Shown here: positions 7,882 through 14,912 of the stretch, one piece after another | How the letters are laid out: each line of letters opens with the position of its first letter | Numbering within the stretch: the stretch's first letter is position 1 | Notes under the pieces: generated by a model | The model's database searches: none | What the model saw: only the letters and a program-made list of their open reading frames with translations | Told to the model about the DNA's origin: nothing | Assembly (NCBI GenBank): GCA_030045175.1 | Contig: JASIBM010000501.1 | Location: 1 to 17,389 of the forward strand | Source: Streptosporangiaceae bacterium | GTDB taxonomy: Bacteria > Actinomycetota > Actinomycetes > Streptosporangiales > Streptosporangiaceae | Direction of reading: 5' to 3' | Length of the DNA: 17,389 nucleotides | Made by a program: the position numbers and the translations under genes

Positions 7882-8640
7882 ATGCAGCACCGCACGCCCA
7901 AGGAAGCTAACACCGCGGAATCTAGTCCCGCCCTGAGCGAAGGGGACCTCGCTCCGCCCGGCCGCGCCTGGCGGAGCGCCCGGCGCTGGGCTCAGGCGGC
8001 CATCGCCGCCCAGGTGATCTTCGTGCTCAGCTGGCTCGTGGCCGCCGCCTGGCAAGGCCCCAGGTACAGCGTCCTCGCGCACTCCATCAGCGACATGTAT
8101 GCGAAGACCGCGCCCGGCGCGGCCTTCCTGATCATCGTGTTCACGCTGTGCGGCGCCATCACGATGTGGTTCGCGTGGCGGTCCGTGCGGCCCGCGCTGC
8201 ACCCTGGTGGCCGCCTCGCAACGGCCGGGTCGGCTCTGCTGGCCCTGTCCATCTTTGGCCTGGGGAACCTGCTCACGGCGACCGAGCGACTCGACTGCCG
8301 GCTCGCCGACCCCGGCTGCACCGCAGCCAGGCAACTGTCGAATGTGGGCGGCATGTTGGATGACGTTCTCAGCACGGCAGGAATACTGCTCTTCGTGACG
8401 GCAGGATTCCTGCTGGCCGGCGCCATGAAGCGAACCCCGGGCTGGCAGGCATCGGCGCGCCAGGCACGCTGGTGCATGGCCGCGATGATCGTGTTCTTCG
8501 CCTGCGACGGGCTCACCCAGAGCGCCGGGCTCAGCGGCCTGTTCGAGCGCTTGCTCGCCCTGACCGGTGCCGCGTGGATAGCGCTGCTGGCGCGCGGGGT
8601 GAGCCAGCGCCCGCGGCACTTCACGACCAAAGATCGTTAG
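7882..8640 (+). CDS. DUF998-like multi-pass membrane protein
   Basis: 252 residues from the ATG at 7882, chosen because GGAAGGA lies about seven bases upstream; an in-frame ATG at 7843 has no binding site and would add a Pro-rich tail. After a polar N-terminus (1-35) come about six hydrophobic helices. The first loop holds YSVLAHSISDMYA, resembling the conserved Ser-Asp segment of DUF998 proteins, and the loop at 136-147 has two cysteines (DCRLADPGC) seen in actinobacterial members. DUF998 proteins are integral membrane proteins of unknown role. It starts 135 bp after the response regulator on the same strand, so it may be a target or a third operon member. Its TAG stop overlaps the convergent azoreductase stop. 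Confidence 0.7.
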   Translation: MQHRTPKEANTAESSPALSEGDLAPPGRAWRSARRWAQAAIAAQVIFVLSWLVAAAWQGPRYSVLAHSISDMYAKTAPGAAFLIIVFTLCGAITMWFAWRSVRPALHPGGRLATAGSALLALSIFGLGNLLTATERLDCRLADPGCTAARQLSNVGGMLDDVLSTAGILLFVTAGFLLAGAMKRTPGWQASARQARWCMAAMIVFFACDGLTQSAGLSGLFERLLALTGAAWIALLARGVSQRPRHFTTKDR

Positions 8641-9269
8641 AAATCCGCTGCCAACTTCCTTGCCTGCTCCTGACCACGCGCGATTGCCTCTTTACCCTGC
8701 TCTTTCCCGAGCCACGTCGTGCCTTCCACCACCAGCGTCTGAACCTCTTGTACCCCGATGAACTTCAGCCAGAAATCGATGTATCCTTTCTGATAGTCGA
8801 ACCGGGAAGCGGGCGTCGGTGAGCCTTCCGCGTAAGTCCCGCCCCGCGCATAGACAACGAAAGCGCGGGGAGTCTTCAGCAAAGGACCATACTCGATGCA
8901 GTCATAGGTAAAGAGCATGTTCCGCTGGCAGGCTAGATCTATCAGTTGCTTAAGCTTGTAAGGATAGGCGAAGTTCCACATGGGCACGCCGAGCACGATG
9001 CGGTCCGCTTGCTGAAAGCGCACCGCCAGCTCCTGGATTTTATCCCAGATGACCGCCTCGGCCTGGTCCATCGGTTCTCTGTTCACGCCTTTGTACTTCG
9101 CCCCGATAGCCTCCTGGTCAAAATCCGGCAGCATTTCCTCCCAGACGTTCAACGTATCGACCACGACCCAAGGACAAGCCTGACAGTAGGCTTCGATGAA
9201 GGCGCCGGCCACGGCGATGGACGCAGACCCGGATCCACGGGGAGAGGATTCGATGTTGAGCAGGCGCAT
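8637..9269 (-). CDS. azoR: FMN-dependent NADH-azoreductase (AzoR-like)
   Basis: 210 residues, the usual length. It is a flavodoxin-fold protein: N-terminal beta strand and FMN phosphate loop MRLLNIESSPRGSGSAS (residues 1-17), the FMN-contact motif PMWNFAYP (96-103) followed by LKQLIDL, and ARGGTY (141-146). Members are dimeric cytoplasmic enzymes that use NADH to reduce quinones and azo bonds by two-electron transfer, protecting against quinone stress. ATG at 9267-9269 has GAGG about eight bases upstream. Two sampled 60-base lines are about 58 and 48 percent GC, well below neighbours, and codons such as ATA, CTA and CTT appear, suggesting gain by horizontal transfer. Its TAA and the TAG of the convergent DUF998 gene overlap by two bases within TTAG. 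Confidence 0.88.
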   Translation of the reverse strand: MRLLNIESSPRGSGSASIAVAGAFIEAYCQACPWVVVDTLNVWEEMLPDFDQEAIGAKYKGVNREPMDQAEAVIWDKIQELAVRFQQADRIVLGVPMWNFAYPYKLKQLIDLACQRNMLFTYDCIEYGPLLKTPRAFVVYARGGTYAEGSPTPASRFDYQKGYIDFWLKFIGVQEVQTLVVEGTTWLGKEQGKEAIARGQEQARKLAADF

Positions 9270-9477
9270 GACCTTACCTCGAAATGTGCCGTCACCAGCT
9301 AGGCCGCGTACCAGCCGCGGCTGAGTTCAGCCGCGCGTTGTGGCTGTCACCCGCAAAGCAGGCAATCTGCGCTATACAGGCAGCCCGCGCCCGGTACAGC
9401 ACGCCAGGCACACTTTGCAGGCCTCGTTCGCCGACAAGCTCCCATGCCCGTTGCTCACGCCCGGTAAACGGCAGGCT

Positions 9478-9509
9478 TACCGGAGCCGGACGGCAGGACG
9501 GCTCCGGTA
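9478..9509. terminator. 11-bp stem-loop after the SnoaL-like gene
   Basis: TACCGGAGCCG (9478-9488) and CGGCTCCGGTA (9499-9509) are perfectly complementary around a 10-nt loop. The hairpin starts ten bases past the stop of the minus-strand SnoaL-like gene (9520), as expected for its intrinsic terminator. There is no U tract. Confidence 0.65.
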
Positions 9510-9519
9510 CCGGGCGCGG

Positions 9520-10002
9520 TCAGGTGGCCGCCGGTGCGGTGGCCGACGCGGCGACGGCGGAGGCGAAGTCGAACTGGATGCCCAGCTGCGCCATCATGAC
9601 GCTGACGCCCACGTAGCAGTTGAATTCCTTGATCTTGCCGTCTTCGATGTACCAGAAGTCGGCCGTGGGGATGTCGAGCTTGGCTCCGGTGGGCTGGATG
9701 ACCCCGGCCGGCGTCGGGAACGGGCCGGTGAAGGTACCCCGGATGGACAGCTCGACGGCGACGACGTTGCCCATGACGTGGAAGCGGTGTAGTTCGCGGT
9801 GGACGTCGGGGGCTAGCTGGCCCATGAAGACGACCAGGTCGCCCAGGTGCTCGCCGCGGTACGCCTCGCCCGCGACGATGTTGTTGAACACGCCGTCCTC
9901 AGCGAACAGGCCGGCGAATCCCGGCACGTCGAGGACGTCGCCCTCGGCCGCGTGGTATGCCTGGCGGACGATGGCCTCGGCGTCGGTGGTTCCGGTGGTC
10001 AT
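9520..10002 (-). CDS. SnoaL-like (NTF2-fold) protein
   Basis: 160 residues. The start is secure: ATG at 10000-10002 with GGAAGGAGAG upstream. The N-terminal helix (DAEAIVRQAYHAAEG), then FAGLFAEDGVFNNIVAGEAYRG, RELHRFHVMGN, VAVELSIRGTF and ADFWYIEDGKIKEF give the helix-plus-curved-sheet order of SnoaL-like polyketide-cyclase/ketosteroid-isomerase relatives, which bind a small hydrophobic ligand in a cone-shaped pocket. Many act as isomerases, cyclases or hydrolases; which applies here cannot be read. A short Ala/Thr-rich tail (about 145-160) is probably disordered. The promoter is overlapped by two 16-bp operators also found upstream of the adjacent tetR, so this gene is almost surely repressed by that regulator, with the ligand perhaps a substrate or relative. 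Confidence 0.85.
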   Translation of the reverse strand: MTTGTTDAEAIVRQAYHAAEGDVLDVPGFAGLFAEDGVFNNIVAGEAYRGEHLGDLVVFMGQLAPDVHRELHRFHVMGNVVAVELSIRGTFTGPFPTPAGVIQPTGAKLDIPTADFWYIEDGKIKEFNCYVGVSVMMAQLGIQFDFASAVAASATAPAAT

Positions 10003-10027
10003 TGGTCTCTCCTTCCGATGAAGTAAC

Positions 10028-10043
10028 TCAAACGCTTGCTTGA
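10028..10043. promoter_or_regulatory. TetR operator copy 1
   Basis: TCAAACGCTTGCTTGA; its reverse complement is TCAAGCAAGCGTTTGA, which fits the consensus TCAAGCRRGYGYTTGA shared by four sites here. It abuts the -10 box and covers the expected transcription start of the SnoaL-like gene. Confidence 0.75.
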
Positions 10044-10071
10044 GATTATGACGGCAGCGGATTCATGTCAA
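10043..10071 (-). promoter_or_regulatory. Promoter of the SnoaL-like gene
   Basis: On the minus strand, TTGACA (10066-10071) is followed after exactly 17 bp by TAATCT (10043-10048), close to the consensus for the primary sigma factor. Operators overlap the -35 box and follow the -10 box, a layout for tight repression. Confidence 0.8.
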
Positions 10072-10083
10072 GCGAGTGTTTGA
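10068..10083. promoter_or_regulatory. TetR operator copy 2
   Basis: TCAAGCGAGTGTTTGA, overlapping the -35 box of the SnoaL-like gene promoter. It lies 40 bp from copy 1, start to start, in opposite orientation. Confidence 0.75.
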
Positions 10084-10113
10084 ATTGCTTGGAGCGGGCG
10101 TCAGGCGGCTGCG

Positions 10114-10746
10114 TCAGCCGACGCCCGGGTATCCGCGGAATGCCCCGGCCACCACGGGGACGAGCAGCCGTTCGATCTGCCTGGCGGGCTTGGCGGCCAG
10201 CTCCCTGCCGATCGGTGCGAGCGCCAGCCAGTTCAGCAGGCCCGCCGCGCATCGCGTGCGGAAGGTCAGCTCAGGTTCCCTGACCCCGGGAACGTTCGCC
10301 GACAGCACCCGCTCGGCATCTCGGCGGGTCTGGTCGAACTTGCCTGCCAGCCGGTCCCAGCCCTCCGGCGGATCGATGCCGGCGCGTGCCACCGTTCGCA
10401 TGACGGCGAGGTCTTGCCCGCCGGCGGCGAGCGAGCGGATCATCGGCCCGGCGAACGCCGCGGCCAGTTCCTCCAGCGTCGCCTCCGGCGCCAGTGCCCC
10501 GATCGCCTCGTGCTGGGCGTCCAGGTACCGCTCGAGGGCGTGCTCGATCGCCGCGTCGCACAACGCCTTCAGCGATCCGAAGTGGTAGCTCACCGCCGCG
10601 ACGTTGGCCCCGGCGTTGTCGGTGATCTCGCGGAGCGTCACGCCTTCCGTGCCCCTGTCGGAGAGCAGCTCCAAGGCGGCCGCGAGCAGGCGGTCGCGCG
10701 TACGCTGACCAGCCTCCCGACGCAGATCCGCCTTCTCCGCCACCAC
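10114..10746 (-). CDS. TetR-family transcriptional repressor
   Basis: 210 residues. The N-terminal DNA-binding domain is clear: RTRDRLLAAALELLSDRG (about 15-32), VTLREITDNAGANVAAVSYHF (about 36-56) with the recognition helix and the typical YHFGSLKAL ending. The C-terminal helical domain (about 75-205) is the ligand pocket and dimer face; QDLAVMRTVARAG and a Leu/Ala-rich end resemble the AcrR-type regulators with a C-terminal tetracyclin_repressor-like domain. Translation starts at GTG 10744-10746 (the next codon is also GTG). No ribosome binding site is seen and the start lies seven bases after a weak -10 box, so the message may be leaderless. Paired operators lie over its own promoter and over that of the SnoaL-like gene, so it likely represses itself and both neighbours. 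Confidence 0.92.
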   Translation of the reverse strand: MVAEKADLRREAGQRTRDRLLAAALELLSDRGTEGVTLREITDNAGANVAAVSYHFGSLKALCDAAIEHALERYLDAQHEAIGALAPEATLEELAAAFAGPMIRSLAAGGQDLAVMRTVARAGIDPPEGWDRLAGKFDQTRRDAERVLSANVPGVREPELTFRTRCAAGLLNWLALAPIGRELAAKPARQIERLLVPVVAGAFRGYPGVG

Positions 10747-10753
10747 GGGCTGA

Positions 10754-10782
10754 ACTCAAGCACCTGCTTGATCTCTTGTCAA
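10754..10782 (-). promoter_or_regulatory. tetR promoter
   Basis: On the minus strand, TTGACA (10777-10782) and TTGAGT (10754-10759) are 17 bp apart; the -10 box is weak at its second base. Seven bases then lead to the tetR GTG. Both boxes fall within or next to the operators. Confidence 0.5.
10756..10771. promoter_or_regulatory. TetR operator copy 3
   Basis: TCAAGCACCTGCTTGA, with seven-base palindromic arms around CC. It is the left half of a perfect 19-bp inverted repeat (AACTCAAGCACCTGCTTGA at 10753-10771 against 10779-10797). Confidence 0.8.
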
Positions 10783-10796
10783 GCAGGTGCTTGAGT
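10768..10796 (+). promoter_or_regulatory. Divergent promoter toward the hydrolase gene
   Basis: TTGATC (10768-10773), a 17-bp spacer and TTGAGT (10791-10796) mirror the tetR promoter because the region is nearly symmetric. A transcript from here would have a leader of about 90 bases. The -10 is weak, so this is tentative. Confidence 0.35.
10779..10794. promoter_or_regulatory. TetR operator copy 4
   Basis: TCAAGCAGGTGCTTGA, the right half of the 19-bp inverted repeat, 23 bp from copy 3 start to start. It would control both tetR and the divergent hydrolase. Confidence 0.8.
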
Positions 10797-10881
10797 TTCA
10801 GCCCCCACAGGCCGTTCTGGCGAGCCGAGACGTTCCTGTCGATTCACAATGGTTGTTCTGTGAAGCCGGCCAGGTGTGGGT

Positions 10882-10887
10882 TAGCCT
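10882..10887 (+). promoter_or_regulatory. -10 box for leaderless hydrolase transcript
   Basis: TAGCCT fits TANNNT and is followed by seven bases and then the GTG at 10895. This supports that codon as the true start, possibly from a second promoter that lies outside the operators. Confidence 0.4.
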
Positions 10888-10894
10888 GGCCAGC

Positions 10895-12055
10895 GTGCGG
10901 CTGTATTTCGATGACGAGGGCCTTGATGGCCAGTTGCAGCGCAGCATCGGCAAGGCGGATTCTGGCATGGCTAGCGTGGGCGAATGCCTGGAGATCGCAT
11001 CACAGGTCACGCCGGGTGACCGGGACAGCTGGTACCGGGCGTGGACAGCGTTCGGCTCGCGCCTGCGGGAGCAGGCTGATGCCGCGCTGAAGGCCGGCCA
11101 TGCGGTCAGCGCCCGCGACGCTTACCTGCGTGCGGCCGAGTACTTCCGGCAGGCTTTCTTCTTCCACCGAGATGACCTGGATGGGGCGGAGCTTCGTGCT
11201 GCCTATCGCGCCAGCGTGCGGGCGTTCCGGGCCGCGCTGCCACTGCTCGGCCACCCGGCCAGGATCCTGCCTGGCGCGTGGCCAGGGTACCTGCTTACCC
11301 CGGCCGGGCCGGCCAGGCCGCGGCCAGCCATCTTGCACATCGGCGGCTACGACGGCACGGCAGAGGAGCTGTGCGCCTCAGCCAGGCCCGCGCTGGAACG
11401 CGGGTTCGCCTTCGTCGCTCTTGACGGGCCGGGCCAGGGCTCGGTGCTGTATGACAAGCGCGTCCCGATGCGGCCGGACTGGGAGCACGTCCTGCCGGAG
11501 ATGGTGGCCAGCCTCATCGCCCAGCCGGAGCTGGACGCCGCGAGGATCGTGCTGGTAGGCAGGTCATTCGGCGGGTTCCTGGCACCGCGCGGGGCAGCGG
11601 GTGAGCCGCGGCTCGCCGCCATGATCGTAGATCCAGGTCAGTACGACCTCGGGGCGGCGGCCAGCGCGAGGCTCGGTGACCTCGCCAAGCGCATCCACGA
11701 TCCCGCCGCTGACGACGAGTTCGACGCGCTCTTGACCCTGCCCGCGCTCAACGCCTTGTTGTCGCCCCGCATGGTGACCCACGGCATGCCCAGCGTCCGC
11801 GCCTACCTCGCCGACATGCTCCGCTACACCAACGCCCCGACAATCGCCCGGGTCACCTGCCCTAGCTACGTCACCGACAACCAAGGCGATCCGGTCTCGA
11901 CCGGCCAGGGCAGGCAATTGTTCGACCACCTGACCTGCCCGAAGGAATTCCGCCAGTTCACCCGCGGCGAGGGAGCCGAAGGGCACTGCGAGGGCATGGC
12001 ACCTGTCGTCTTCTGGACCGCGGCCTTCGACTGGCTCGGCGACGTCCTTGACTGA
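10895..12055 (+). CDS. Alpha/beta hydrolase with N-terminal helical cap (esterase/peptidase-like)
   Basis: 386 residues from GTG 10895. The open frame runs up to a GTG at 10787, but that codon sits inside the operator and before the likely transcription start, and MRLYFDDEGLDGQLQRSIG is the more natural beginning. Residues 1-130 are helical (VGECLEIASQV, SWYRAWTAF, AYLRAAEYFRQAFFFHRDD), the cap of FrsA/2,6-dihydroxypseudooxynicotine-hydrolase-like enzymes. The catalytic core has HIGGYDG (oxyanion region), ALDGPGQG, the nucleophile elbow GRSFGG with Ser224, a likely acid Asp332 in TDNQGDPVS and His364 in EGHCEG. It should cleave an ester, amide or C-C bond of a small molecule; the substrate is unknown. 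It is divergent from tetR and shares its operators, so enzyme and SnoaL-like protein probably act in one pathway. Confidence 0.87.
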   Translation: MRLYFDDEGLDGQLQRSIGKADSGMASVGECLEIASQVTPGDRDSWYRAWTAFGSRLREQADAALKAGHAVSARDAYLRAAEYFRQAFFFHRDDLDGAELRAAYRASVRAFRAALPLLGHPARILPGAWPGYLLTPAGPARPRPAILHIGGYDGTAEELCASARPALERGFAFVALDGPGQGSVLYDKRVPMRPDWEHVLPEMVASLIAQPELDAARIVLVGRSFGGFLAPRGAAGEPRLAAMIVDPGQYDLGAAASARLGDLAKRIHDPAADDEFDALLTLPALNALLSPRMVTHGMPSVRAYLADMLRYTNAPTIARVTCPSYVTDNQGDPVSTGQGRQLFDHLTCPKEFRQFTRGEGAEGHCEGMAPVVFWTAAFDWLGDVLD

Positions 12056-12145
12056 CGCAGGGCACCTGCCCGCCAGCCCGCGTTCTTCGGACCTCCTCGT
12101 GAGCGCCCTCTGCAAACGGTCCACGGCGACCGTCGCTGCCTGATG

Positions 12146-14812
12146 TCATTCTTGGCCGGGCTGGCTTCTGAGCCTGATAGACGCGAGTTTCCCGCGGGTG
12201 TCCACGGTGTCGTGATGATCCGGGCCTAGCGTGCGCTCCCGTATGCTGAGCACTGCGGCGTACGTCTCGGCCGCCTCGGACAGGCGTCCCTGGTCCTCGA
12301 GCACGACGCCCAGATTATGCCTGGTACCGAGGGTGGCCGGGTGATCGTCGCCGACCAGATCGCGATGGATGACAATGATCTCGCGGTATTCGGCTTCCGC
12401 TTGCTCGTAATGACCGCCGAGCCGGAGGATGTAGGCGACCGCGTGCCGCGTTTCGAGAGTGTCGGGGTTCCTGTCACCGAGGATCCGGCGACGAAGGGCA
12501 AGGACGGCCGCGAACTCGGCATAGGCTTCGTCCAGCCGGCCTTGGTCTTGCAGCACCATGGCCAGGTTGTGCCTGGTCCCGAACACCTCTGGGTGCTCAT
12601 CACCGAGCGTTGCCTGCTGCACGGTGATGACGTCCCGGAATTCGGCCTCAGCGTCCTCGTACCTGCCGCGGAGCCGGAGCATGTACGCGAGCGCATGCCG
12701 GGTCATGAGCGTGTCCGGGTGCCCATCGCCGAGCTTCTTCTTACGCAGCGCGTACACCGCCCGGTACTCGGCATCGGCGGCGTCTAGCTGGCGCAGGCTT
12801 TGCAGGACGGCTGCCAGGTCTTGCCGCGTGGCTAGGGTTTGCACGTGGTCCTCGCCCAGCGTTGCCTGCTGCACGTCGAGGATCGACCGGTACTCCTTCT
12901 CGGCCTCGTTGTCTCGCTCTCGCGCTTTGAGCACGAATGCCAGATTTAGCCGGGTAGCCAGCGTGTCGGGATGCTCAGCGCCGAGAACACGCGTCCGGGA
13001 TCTGAGAACGGCGCGGTACTCAGATTCCGCCTGGTCCAGGCGCCCTAGTCGCCGTAGCGCGGAGCCGAGCCCATCCCGCGATGTCAGCGTGTCGGGATGC
13101 TCAGCGCCGAGCAACTCAGATCTGAGATCGAATACTTCGCTGTATTCCTCGGCCGCTTCGGTGTATCGGCCGCTCTCTCGCTTCGTCTGCGCGTAGTAAT
13201 GACGCGCCGACAGCGTGTCGGGGTCCCGGTCGCCGAGTGCTGCCCTGCGCAGCTGCACGACCTGACTTTGCCCCGCGTGTGCTTCGGTGTAGAAGCCTGC
13301 GGCTTGCATGTACCGCGCCGCGAGGTAGGCGGGTTGCGTCAGCCGCCTAGCCGACTCCGGCGCGCCGCCGTCCAGCGAGGGCAGGTCAAGGACGCTGAGG
13401 CAATGAGGGGCGAGCGCGCTCCAGAGCTGCCAGTTACGCGGATCCTCCGGTGCCATCCCCGCCGTGGCTTGGTCTAGCAGTGTGAGGAGCAGATCCAGGT
13501 ATTGCGATGCGTTCGCGGCGACATCAGGGTGGGCGCGATTGGCTGCTCTGATCACCGGCAGCAGTGTTGCTGTCCGCTGCCTGAACGGGTCCGCCGACTC
13601 GGCAACGACGACCGTGACCAGGCCAAGCCGGACGAGGCCGTCGAGCGCCCGGGCGACAACCTCGCCGCTGGCGCCCGCGAACAGAGGTGACCCGGCCATC
13701 GCCTCGATGTTGAATAGCGCGGCGTAAGGAACCGGGGCCGGACCCAGGCACGCAAGTAGCCGCAAAAGGGGCCTGGACAGCGGTGAGCCACGGCTGGCCA
13801 GCAGATCGAGCGACAGCTCCCAGGTTGTGGTTAGCGTCCGGCGCGCCTTCTCTTCCGGGGTTGCGGTGGGATCTGCGCCCAGGACGTCGAGATTGGCGTC
13901 CAGCGCAGCTTGGTAGGCGGCGAAGGTGATTGGCGCGCCGGGCTGCGGCCAGACATCGATCCTGGCATTGGCTAGATATGAGCCGGCCAGGTCTAGCGCC
14001 AGAGGCAGGCCGCCCAGCCAGGCGCACAGTGCCCGCGCGTCGGTTTCATCACCGGCGACCGGAGCTAGATCCCGGAGCACTTGCGCGCCGTCGCCCATGG
14101 CTAGTTCAGGCACGTGGGCTAGGCGGCTCCACGATCCCCAGACGGATTGCGCGCTTTCCCGGCTTGTCAATAGAACCAGGCCTGACCGGGTCAAGGGAGA
14201 TCGCAGCCACCCACGGCCGTCACTGAGCCTGCCGGTGCCTGCCGCTAGGAGATCAGTGTCGTCGGCGTTATCGATCACTAGTAGCCACGGCTCGCGCAGC
14301 GAGTTCAGCCGATCCCAGAACACGTCAGCGGCGTGGCGTCGCATGAGCTCGCTACTGCTGGTACCGGCGTCGAATGCCACGGCATGCAAGCTGGCCTCAA
14401 GCTCAGCGGCGACCGTAACCGCTACCCACCAGACACGGATCCCGAGGTTCTGAGCTTGGTGCGCTACCTCAAGCGCGACCGTGGTCTTCCCGCAGCCACC
14501 CATGCCGTGCAGAACCCACACGCGTTCCCCGCCCGGATCACCAGCGCGCACCTTGCCAAGCTCGCTGAGGAGAAGGCTCACCAATTCGCTCCGGCCGCGC
14601 AGCCGGTCGACCGGGACTCGCCGGTGCGGGATTACCAGCGGTTTCGCCAGCGCCGCCTTCTGGGCGATCAGCGAGGGATCAGATGGGTGCAACGCAATGT
14701 CGTAGATGTCCCGACCCGCCTGCATGATCTTCGCACCATGATCGGCGAGTGCCGCGAGCGCAGACCCGGGGTTGGCGATAGGCTGCGGCGCCTGCGGTCC
14801 TGGTGCAGTCAA
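12146..14812 (-). CDS. NB-ARC (STAND) ATPase with C-terminal TPR array
   Basis: 888 residues. Residues 1-70 are low-complexity except KIMQAGRDIYDIAL (28-41), which resembles short RHIM-like amyloid motifs. The NB-ARC core has the P-loop GMGGCGKTT (103-111), Walker B LLVID (Asp181), LLTSR (214-218) and GLPLAL (268-273), then a winged-helix region to about 430. From about 530 the motif H/N-PDTL recurs at residues 530, 572, 614, 656, 698, 740, 782, 824 and 866, exactly 42 residues apart: eight TPR_10/12-type units. Such proteins are inactive ADP-bound switches that oligomerise on sensing a ligand through the repeats, as in plant NLRs and bacterial anti-phage STANDs. No effector domain is fused. 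TTG start with AGGGGG upstream; 89 bp after the TPR-RelE-like gene on the same strand, likely functionally linked. Confidence 0.9.
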   Translation of the reverse strand: MTAPGPQAPQPIANPGSALAALADHGAKIMQAGRDIYDIALHPSDPSLIAQKAALAKPLVIPHRRVPVDRLRGRSELVSLLLSELGKVRAGDPGGERVWVLHGMGGCGKTTVALEVAHQAQNLGIRVWWVAVTVAAELEASLHAVAFDAGTSSSELMRRHAADVFWDRLNSLREPWLLVIDNADDTDLLAAGTGRLSDGRGWLRSPLTRSGLVLLTSRESAQSVWGSWSRLAHVPELAMGDGAQVLRDLAPVAGDETDARALCAWLGGLPLALDLAGSYLANARIDVWPQPGAPITFAAYQAALDANLDVLGADPTATPEEKARRTLTTTWELSLDLLASRGSPLSRPLLRLLACLGPAPVPYAALFNIEAMAGSPLFAGASGEVVARALDGLVRLGLVTVVVAESADPFRQRTATLLPVIRAANRAHPDVAANASQYLDLLLTLLDQATAGMAPEDPRNWQLWSALAPHCLSVLDLPSLDGGAPESARRLTQPAYLAARYMQAAGFYTEAHAGQSQVVQLRRAALGDRDPDTLSARHYYAQTKRESGRYTEAAEEYSEVFDLRSELLGAEHPDTLTSRDGLGSALRRLGRLDQAESEYRAVLRSRTRVLGAEHPDTLATRLNLAFVLKARERDNEAEKEYRSILDVQQATLGEDHVQTLATRQDLAAVLQSLRQLDAADAEYRAVYALRKKKLGDGHPDTLMTRHALAYMLRLRGRYEDAEAEFRDVITVQQATLGDEHPEVFGTRHNLAMVLQDQGRLDEAYAEFAAVLALRRRILGDRNPDTLETRHAVAYILRLGGHYEQAEAEYREIIVIHRDLVGDDHPATLGTRHNLGVVLEDQGRLSEAAETYAAVLSIRERTLGPDHHDTVDTRGKLASIRLRSQPGQE

Positions 14813-14884
14813 GCTACCCCCTGCCTGATCCCAGGTCCGGCTGTTGTCGTGTGGTTCGAACTGAAGTTAGTAGTTCTCTAATCT

Positions 14885-14912
14885 TATCGAGATGGCGACT
14901 GCTATCTCGATA
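14885..14912. repeat. AT-rich inverted repeat over the end of the TPR-RelE-like gene
   Basis: TATCGAGAT (14885-14893) and ATCTCGATA (14904-14912) are perfectly complementary around a 10-nt spacer. The repeat spans the stop codon of the upstream gene and lies about 70 bp before the NB-ARC start. Its low GC is out of place in coding DNA, and it could be an operator or a terminator between the two genes. Confidence 0.45.

Noticed and set aside
6841..8619. 592-codon minus-strand open frame
   Set aside because: It is antisense to the kinase, response regulator and DUF998-like genes, all of which have clear domains; its product is low-complexity Arg/Gly/His-rich, typical of a GC-rich shadow frame.
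10787..10894. Upstream start for the hydrolase at GTG 10787
   Set aside because: It lies in the operator and before the predicted transcription start, and the extra 36 residues have no recognisable role.
12056..12145. Terminator between the hydrolase and NB-ARC genes
   Set aside because: Only short stems (4-5 bp) or distant arms (GCCAGCCCG with CGGGCTGGC 76 bp apart) are found.
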